This document shows positions 6,744 through 10,928 of a DNA stretch of 10,928 nucleotides, piece by piece (position 1 is the first letter of the stretch; every line of letters begins with the position of its first letter). The DNA is taken from contig CAZOGY010000122.1 of the NCBI GenBank assembly GCA_964579305.1, forward strand, positions 1-10,928. The letters are read 5' to 3'. This DNA comes from JBCBWG01 sp964579305 (GTDB lineage Bacteria; Pseudomonadota; Alphaproteobacteria; Rhizobiales; Hyphomicrobiaceae). The notes under the pieces are model-generated. The model was not told where the DNA came from. It made no database searches and saw only the letters and a program-made list of their open reading frames with translations. Made by a program: the position numbers and the translations under genes.

Positions 6744-7499
6744 ATGCCGCCCCCAGGCGCTGCGGAAATGGGCAATGCACGAACATCTGCGGCGCCTTGG
6801 CAGGCCGTTGTCCTGACCCTGTTCCCAAACATGTTTCCGGGGCCGCTTGGTGTGTCTTTGGTCGGCACCGCGCTTACCAATCGGATTTGGCAGCTTCACG
6901 TGTCCGATATCCGCGACCACGGGCTGGGCCGCCATCGCGCGGTCGACGATACGCCAGCAGGTGGCGGCGCCGGCATGGTGATGCGTTGTGACGTTGTCGC
7001 CGCCGCGATCGATACGGCATTGGCAAGTTGTCCTGCTGACCTGCCGCGGCTCTACCTATCGCCACGCGGCAAACCGTTCACACAGGAAATGGCGCGAGCG
7101 CTTGCGGCCGGCCCCGGCGTTTTGATGGTCTCGGGGCGCTTTGAAGGACTTGATGAACGTGTGATCGAAGCGCGCCAACTGCAAGAAGTGTCGTTGGGCG
7201 ATTTTGTCATGTCAGGCGGTGAATTGGCGGCAATGGCCATGCTTGATGCATGCGTCCGGTTGTTGCCCGGTGTCTTGGGCGCAGATGCCAGTTTGAGCGA
7301 AGAAACTTTTGAGAACGGTCTTTTGGAATATCCGCAATATACCCGCCCACGAACTTGGGAAGACCGGACAATCCCCGATGTCTTGCTATCGGGCGATCAC
7401 GCCAGGATTGCTGCTTGGCGTCGTGCGCAGTCGCTGCGTCTGACCCGTGAGCGCCGTCCAGACCTGTTGGCCGCCCCGCCCGCGAAGCCACAGGACTGA
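6744..7499 (+). CDS. trmD: tRNA (guanine37-N1)-methyltransferase TrmD
   Basis: A 251-aa SPOUT methyltransferase that methylates G37 next to the anticodon using S-adenosylmethionine, preventing +1 frameshifting. The N-terminal strand VVLTLFPNMF is at residues 22-31. HRAVDDTPAGGGAGMVM (64-80) is the TrmD signature. YLSPRGK (104-110), SGRFEGLDERV (130-140) and LGDFVMSGGE (151-160) build the trefoil-knot cofactor site and carry the conserved Asp153. The C-terminal domain includes YTRPRTWEDRTIPDVLLSGD. The start at 6744 is set by a near-ideal ribosome site, AGGAGG at 6733-6738. This leaves a Pro/Ala-rich extension of about 18 residues before the domain, longer than in E. coli. Unlike the usual rpsP-rimM-trmD-rplS order, rimM is absent upstream and rplS downstream. 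Confidence 0.96.
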   Translation: MPPPGAAEMGNARTSAAPWQAVVLTLFPNMFPGPLGVSLVGTALTNRIWQLHVSDIRDHGLGRHRAVDDTPAGGGAGMVMRCDVVAAAIDTALASCPADLPRLYLSPRGKPFTQEMARALAAGPGVLMVSGRFEGLDERVIEARQLQEVSLGDFVMSGGELAAMAMLDACVRLLPGVLGADASLSEETFENGLLEYPQYTRPRTWEDRTIPDVLLSGDHARIAAWRRAQSLRLTRERRPDLLAAPPAKPQD

Positions 7500-7521
7500 A
7501 CTGGTGGCCTTGGCGAAGCGC

Positions 7522-8373
7522 TCACCGCGACCACAATCGCGGAAGCCAATAGGGATGTTGCGCTCGGTACGATGCCCACGCATCGCCGAACATGTGAGCA
7601 AAGCGCTTTTCCTTGGCGAGTGGGCCGATCAGGCAATACCCGCTCAGCGTCAGCGCGACCAAGAGCTGGTCGGGCGTCCAGGTTGGAACGAGCCAAGTGG
7701 TCAGCGCAAACGAAACGTAGATTGGCTGGCGCACGACCTGGAACAATCCCCGAGTCGGCATCGGCGGGTATTGCGGCTTCACGCCTCGAAACAGGGATGC
7801 CCAGCCAAGCAGCCCACTTTGCACCTCCGCGCCAGCATCCCAGGAGGCTTTCATAAGCAAGGCCCAGCTTGCCGCATAAAGTGCGCCGATCACCCACAGC
7901 GCGGCTCCCTCCGCTTGCCACCACAAAACACCGCTCGGTGTCCAAAGAGCAAACAGGGCGAAGAGCTGGATCGATGCGATGATCGCGTAAGTCGTTGTGG
8001 CAAGCGTCATGCCGTGCCCTGCAGGGCCCAACCGCGCAAGCACGCCGCGACCCCACCGCGTCAATAACAGCGAATGCATGATCGGAAACTGCAGGAGCAG
8101 AGCGACATTCGCCAGCCATGACCATGGCGACGGCACCTTGCCGAAACCAAGCGCCATGCCAAACCACATCCCGATCACCATCGACAGAACCGCAGCCGCA
8201 AAGATCGCATGGCATACGGCGCCCCAGAGCATGGCAATCGAGACCTGCCTGATCGTTTCCGCCCGCGTACGGCCCGGCTGCTTTGCATCAAGCGTGGCCT
8301 TCAAGGGCGCGAACCAACCAAGCATAAGCCGCAGCCAGTCCGTCCGCGCCTGCTCCTCAACGTCACGCTGCAT
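7522..8373 (-). CDS. Polytopic membrane methyltransferase, isoprenylcysteine/phospholipid methyltransferase superfamily
   Basis: A 283-aa integral membrane protein with about five hydrophobic segments (roughly residues 45-72, 84-105, 121-146, 156-176 and 215-251). The C-terminus carries the superfamily hallmark for SAM binding: RQPIY at 215-219, then a hydrophobic hairpin, then KE at 254-255 and FGDAWASY at 262-269. This pattern is shared by isoprenylcysteine methyltransferases, NnrU-like proteins and methanethiol S-methyltransferase (MddA). The overall length and the GLFQVVRQPIYVSF segment look most like the MddA/NnrU side, but the substrate cannot be assigned. The start at 8373 is chosen because GAGGGG lies 7 nt upstream on the minus strand. 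The open frame continues about 48 codons further without membrane or family features. It converges with trmD, the stop codons lying only 22 nt apart. Confidence 0.78.
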   Translation of the reverse strand: MQRDVEEQARTDWLRLMLGWFAPLKATLDAKQPGRTRAETIRQVSIAMLWGAVCHAIFAAAVLSMVIGMWFGMALGFGKVPSPWSWLANVALLLQFPIMHSLLLTRWGRGVLARLGPAGHGMTLATTTYAIIASIQLFALFALWTPSGVLWWQAEGAALWVIGALYAASWALLMKASWDAGAEVQSGLLGWASLFRGVKPQYPPMPTRGLFQVVRQPIYVSFALTTWLVPTWTPDQLLVALTLSGYCLIGPLAKEKRFAHMFGDAWASYRAQHPYWLPRLWSR

Positions 8374-8632
8374 TCCAAACCCCTCAGATGTCTCGGGTTC
8401 GAAACGCACAGCAGCCGCGCCGGGATGACGGACACCTTGCCGCGATGATGCCGCTTGGCCAGTCCAAAACCTCCACGCGGAGGGGGGCGGCGTTGTTTCT
8501 GGACATCCGATCGGCACAGCCGTCGGTCCGGTCCGACCACCACGCTGGACATCTCAGCCGCACACGTCGACGATACGCGTGATTCGCCCATGTTTCGCAG
8601 GGCGCTTAACACGAGGCACAACTGCTCCGCCC
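8374..8632. other. Divergent intergenic region with a small palindrome
   Basis: This 259-bp gap lies between divergent genes and presumably holds both promoters, but I find no convincing -35/-10 pair on either strand. CCTCC (8470-8474) and GGAGG (8479-8483) flank ACGC, forming a 5-bp stem followed by a G-run. Open frames across the gap have no recognisable product. Confidence 0.4.
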
Positions 8633-9262
8633 ATGCCGCTTCAGAACCGCGTGACACCTCTCGGCGAGATTATCGCGACGAGCGCCCGCGGCACGATGAT
8701 GGGCAACCGCGGCGGTATGCTTCACCGAAAAGACAAGACCCTTGGCGTGAAGCGCTGGGTGAGCAAGCAGTGGATATGCTGTCGCTTAAGCTTCAAGGGC
8801 CGCTGGCGCGAAGTGATGGGCCCCGACAGCTACACCGAGCTGTTCTTTCTGGATGAAGCCACCGCACTCGCAGCCGGTCACCGGCCCTGTTATGAATGTC
8901 GCCGGCACGACGCGGTACACTTCGCCGACATATGGGGCCGTGCGCTTGGCACTGGCGCACGCGCGCGCGCAGGCGAAATCGATTCGGTTCTCCATGACGA
9001 GCGCCTCACCTCTGACGGTGTGAAAGCCACGTTCAAGTCGACGGTGGCTGACTTGCCCACCGGCGTCATGGTGCTGTATCGCGGCGAACCACACCTGGTT
9101 TTTGCCGGCCGTCTCTTGCGCTGGCGTGCCGACGGCTACGCAGATGCAATGAGCCCGCCCGATAGCGAACCTGTCGATGTGCTTACGCCGCGCAGCATTG
9201 TCGAGGTCATCCGCGCCGGTTATGACGCCGACGTTCATGAGACCGTGCTGGCCCTCGTTTAA
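8633..9262 (+). CDS. Conserved hypothetical protein with an Ada-like zinc-site signature
   Basis: A 209-aa soluble protein of unknown function; the MPLQNRVTP N-terminus looks like an alphaproteobacterial hypothetical family I have met, without a named role. Residues 68-91 read like the Ada N-terminal zinc module: FFLDEATALAAGHRPCYEC resembles Ada's stretch ending ALAAGFRPCKRC. GNRGGMLH at 24-31 resembles the GN-x-x-S-x-x-x-H lead of related zinc modules fused to nucleases. Candidate metal ligands are His31, Cys49/Cys50, Cys86 and Cys89. The spacing between the halves is longer than in Ada, so the fold match is inference. The C-terminal half (about 143-209) looks alpha/beta with no motif I know. 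ATG 8633 is chosen over GTG 8579 because the upstream residues look non-coding; its ribosome site is poor. The stop codon lies inside an inverted repeat. Confidence 0.75.
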   Translation: MPLQNRVTPLGEIIATSARGTMMGNRGGMLHRKDKTLGVKRWVSKQWICCRLSFKGRWREVMGPDSYTELFFLDEATALAAGHRPCYECRRHDAVHFADIWGRALGTGARARAGEIDSVLHDERLTSDGVKATFKSTVADLPTGVMVLYRGEPHLVFAGRLLRWRADGYADAMSPPDSEPVDVLTPRSIVEVIRAGYDADVHETVLALV

Positions 9263-9291
9263 AGCGTGTCGCATGAAATGCGCCTCGCTTT
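9261..9291. repeat. 31-nt inverted repeat across the stop codon, possible terminator or dispersed palindrome
   Basis: AAAGCG (9261-9266) pairs with CGCTTT (9286-9291), and CGCAT (9270-9274) pairs with ATGCG (9278-9282) around a GAA loop. Between them lie one further G-C pair and two mismatches. The element begins within the TAA stop of the preceding gene (9260-9262) and is followed by AGAACATCATC. It could act as a terminator on either strand despite the lack of a T-run. Its style also recalls short palindromic repeats scattered through Rhizobiales genomes, which I cannot verify here. Confidence 0.5.
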
Positions 9292-9374
9292 AGAACATCA
9301 TCCAAGGCGACGTCTGGCTTGGCCGCACTCCGTCTCAGGCGTATTCAGCTCGTTGCAACCCCGGTGGACACGAC

Positions 9375-10205
9375 ATGACACGACGAAGCCTCAACCGGAC
9401 TTTGCATTGGGTCTACGTTGTTTTGGCCGGTGTGCTCGTCCTGGCTGCTGCCTCAAAACTCAGCGAACATGTTCCAGGGTTTGGCGGTACGTCAGCGCAA
9501 GCGGTTATCGCGGACGTCTATCTCTATCTCAAAGATATGTCGCTGGTCTTCGTCACGGTTGTGGCCGCATATTTGGCGAACATTTTCCAGAAGCGCGCGT
9601 CTTTCACCGATGCGCTGCGACAGGAATGGCGCGGGATCGTTGATACCAAACTTGCGCTCGTTGCCTACTGTGAAAAAACATATCCAACTAGCGACGATTA
9701 TATCGATGCCTATTGCCGGATTTCTGGCGCTTTAGATAATATGAGGATTGTCTATCGAAACGTCGGTGAAACAAAAGATCTGATCGGGCTGTATCCGTTC
9801 GCGCCGTTGCACGACATGCGCCGCGCGCTTGAGACATTGGACCCGCGCAAAAACCCCAAGATCACCCAGGATCAACGCATGGTGGTCAGGACAGCAATCG
9901 AGCAGGCATTTTACGCGCTGCGCGAGCGCTTCCTTGACGAACTCGATCTTGAAGAGCCAACCAATCCATTGACCGCCGCTGCCGCAAGCAGAACCAAGAC
10001 GTCAGGGGCGACGCCCAAGGCAAGGCAAACGCAGGATCGCCAGCGAAAGCAGATTAGCGCCAATGGAAAAGGAAATAGCGAGGTCAATGCGTTCTTGTGG
10101 GACCTCTATTATGCAGAAGTCGCTGAAACGCATGCCCACGACCAAGAGTTCATCAACCGTTTGAATGGCGACCTGCCGGACAAGCGGGCGCAAACGCGCA
10201 TGTGA
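9375..10205 (+). CDS. Two-helix membrane protein of unknown function
   Basis: A 276-aa protein I cannot name. Residues 12-28 (VYVVLAGVLVLAAAS core) and about 55-71 (LVFVTVVAAYLANIF core) are hydrophobic helices. A positively charged N-terminus (MTRRSLNR) and Gln-Lys-Arg after helix 2 predict both termini in the cytoplasm with a short periplasmic loop. The cytoplasmic part has a helical domain (about 75-193) containing DAYCRISGALDNMRIVYR and GLYPFAPLHDMRR, which look conserved rather than random. A low-complexity Ala/Thr/Lys/Gln-rich linker (about 196-235) follows, then a short helical tail (238-265) with HAHD. There is no enzymatic motif. ATG 9375 is used, with a modest ribosome site (GGTGGA). 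It lies 112 bp after the preceding gene and converges on rppH. Confidence 0.8.
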   Translation: MTRRSLNRTLHWVYVVLAGVLVLAAASKLSEHVPGFGGTSAQAVIADVYLYLKDMSLVFVTVVAAYLANIFQKRASFTDALRQEWRGIVDTKLALVAYCEKTYPTSDDYIDAYCRISGALDNMRIVYRNVGETKDLIGLYPFAPLHDMRRALETLDPRKNPKITQDQRMVVRTAIEQAFYALRERFLDELDLEEPTNPLTAAAASRTKTSGATPKARQTQDRQRKQISANGKGNSEVNAFLWDLYYAEVAETHAHDQEFINRLNGDLPDKRAQTRM

Positions 10206-10207
10206 AC

Positions 10208-10220
10208 GCGCCGATGGCGC
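10208..10220. terminator. Small hairpin between convergent genes
   Basis: GCGCC (10208-10212) and GGCGC (10216-10220) flank GAT, forming a 5-bp stem 3 nt after the stop of the membrane protein gene. There is no T-run. It sits in the 75-bp gap where that gene and rppH converge, so a weak bidirectional terminator is possible. Confidence 0.25.
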
Positions 10221-10280
10221 CCAGACCTCATAAGAACGGCAATGCGCACGGCAGTCCAAGCGTGAAACTGGCGCAGCAGT

Positions 10281-10802
10281 TTAAAGCGGTTTTGCAAACC
10301 GTCCTAATTGCGCGACCACTTGCACGTAAACATCGCGCTTGAAAGGAACAACTTTATCGACAAGAGCGTCGACGGCGACCCAGTCCCAGGCGTCGAATTC
10401 TTTATCGTGGCCTGATCCGGCCGGAGGATCGATATTGATCTCGCCGTCATCGCCAGTGAACCGCATTGCAAACCATTTCTGCGTTTGACCGCGGAAACGA
10501 CCGCCCCATGCCACGCCAATGAGCGCGTCTGGTAGATCGTAATTCAGCCAGCCCTGAGTTTCACCGATAATTTGTGCGCTACGGATACCCGTTTCTTCCG
10601 TCAATTCGCGTTCGGCGGCCGCGCGGGCATCTTCACCGTCATCAATGCCACCCTGCGGCATTTGCCACCAGTGGCCCTGACCCTCCGCGTCGTCCGGCGC
10701 ACCAACCCGTCGACCCATCCAGACCAGGCCCTGTGGATTGATCACCATGATCCCGACGCACGGGCGGTAGGCGGTTGGCGCTTTGCCGGTCTGATCGCTC
10801 AT
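10281..10802 (-). CDS. rppH: RNA pyrophosphohydrolase (Nudix hydrolase RppH/IalA)
   Basis: A 173-aa cytosolic Nudix hydrolase that removes pyrophosphate from the 5' triphosphate end of mRNA, starting 5'-end-dependent decay; in alphaproteobacteria the same protein is also known as IalA, a dinucleoside polyphosphate hydrolase. The Nudix box runs from Gly51 to Ile73, with Glu57 and RELTEE at 65-70 supplying metal-binding Glu66, Glu69 and Glu70. YRPCVGIMVIN (12-22) and GHWWQMPQGG (43-52) match the RppH subgroup rather than other Nudix proteins, and the length is close to E. coli RppH (176 aa). The start at 10802 has GGAG 8 nt upstream on the minus strand. A frame that may be the 3' end of another gene stops 2 nt before this start, suggesting an operon. 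Confidence 0.93.
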   Translation of the reverse strand: MSDQTGKAPTAYRPCVGIMVINPQGLVWMGRRVGAPDDAEGQGHWWQMPQGGIDDGEDARAAAERELTEETGIRSAQIIGETQGWLNYDLPDALIGVAWGGRFRGQTQKWFAMRFTGDDGEINIDPPAGSGHDKEFDAWDWVAVDALVDKVVPFKRDVYVQVVAQLGRFAKPL

Positions 10803-10804
10803 GC

Positions 10805-10927
10805 TTAGGCTCCGGGTTCCCGATCTCGCCTTGTGATTTCACGCACAGGTCGTGCCGCGCAAGGGGGCAATGCGCTGACAGATGGCGAAAGCGCTCCGTA
10901 CGCTCCGGGTGTACCGCTGCTTCCGTC
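10805..10927 (-). CDS. Possible 3' end of an upstream gene, cut by the window edge
   Basis: One minus-strand frame is open from the window edge to a TAA at 10805-10807 and would end 2 nt before the rppH ATG, an operon-like arrangement. It encodes GALSPSVSALPP followed by an Arg-rich tail ending DREPGA. In several alphaproteobacteria rppH follows a divergent polysaccharide deacetylase whose C-terminus contains a PVSAL-like segment, and SVSAL may be that, but the resemblance is slight. Another minus-strand frame, stopping at 10839-10841, cannot be excluded, and neither can plain non-coding DNA. Confidence 0.3.
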   Translation of the reverse strand, partial: DGSSGTPGAYGALSPSVSALPPCAARPVREITRRDREPGA

Positions 10928-10928
10928 G

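Noticed and set aside
7397..8215. Minus-strand open frame of 272 codons overlapping trmD and the membrane methyltransferase gene
   Set aside because: It overlaps two recognisable genes in another frame and its product has no domain or membrane pattern.
118..9262. Alkylation-repair gene cluster linking alkB with the Ada-like protein
   Set aside because: The two genes are about 8 kb apart on opposite strands with housekeeping genes between them, so nothing supports an operon or shared system.

Overview
The window is an ordinary-looking, GC-rich chromosomal segment of an alphaproteobacterium. This rests on the DnaK/DnaJ sequence style, the PyrF motif DMKLLDI, the RppH/IalA-type Nudix protein, and a putative heat-shock promoter of the alphaproteobacterial CTTG/CYTATNT type. 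A Hyphomicrobiales-like lineage or a relative is plausible, but the order cannot be fixed from this sequence alone. I see no insertion sequence, phage gene, CRISPR array, tRNA or rRNA.

Layout: (1) 1-117 holds a short GC hairpin at the left edge and a 22-bp unit repeated twice in tandem. (2) alkB (minus) lies back to back with dnaK (plus), and the 235-bp gap between them holds the putative heat-shock promoter. (3) A chaperone block runs dnaK, a 146-aa unknown protein, then dnaJ. The unknown gene ends 2 nt before dnaJ, so it probably sits inside the operon. (4) An NADPH-dependent FMN reductase-type flavoprotein, pyrF and a DUF1330 protein follow on the same strand. (5) trmD stands without its usual rimM and rplS neighbours. 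(6) A polytopic methyltransferase of the isoprenylcysteine/phospholipid methyltransferase type converges on trmD. (7) Two plus-strand genes follow: a conserved hypothetical protein with an Ada-like zinc-site signature, and a two-helix membrane protein of unknown function. (8) rppH lies on the minus strand, possibly preceded by the 3' end of another gene cut off at the right edge.

Functionally the window combines protein folding (DnaK/DnaJ), alkylation repair (AlkB), pyrimidine synthesis (PyrF), tRNA modification (TrmD) and mRNA 5'-end processing (RppH). The most unusual observations are four substitutions clustered in and just before the DnaK interdomain linker, including the near-invariant linker Asp changed to Tyr; the uncharacterised gene embedded between dnaK and dnaJ; and the Ada-like metal-site pattern in the 209-aa hypothetical protein. 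I found no convincing multi-gene novel system.
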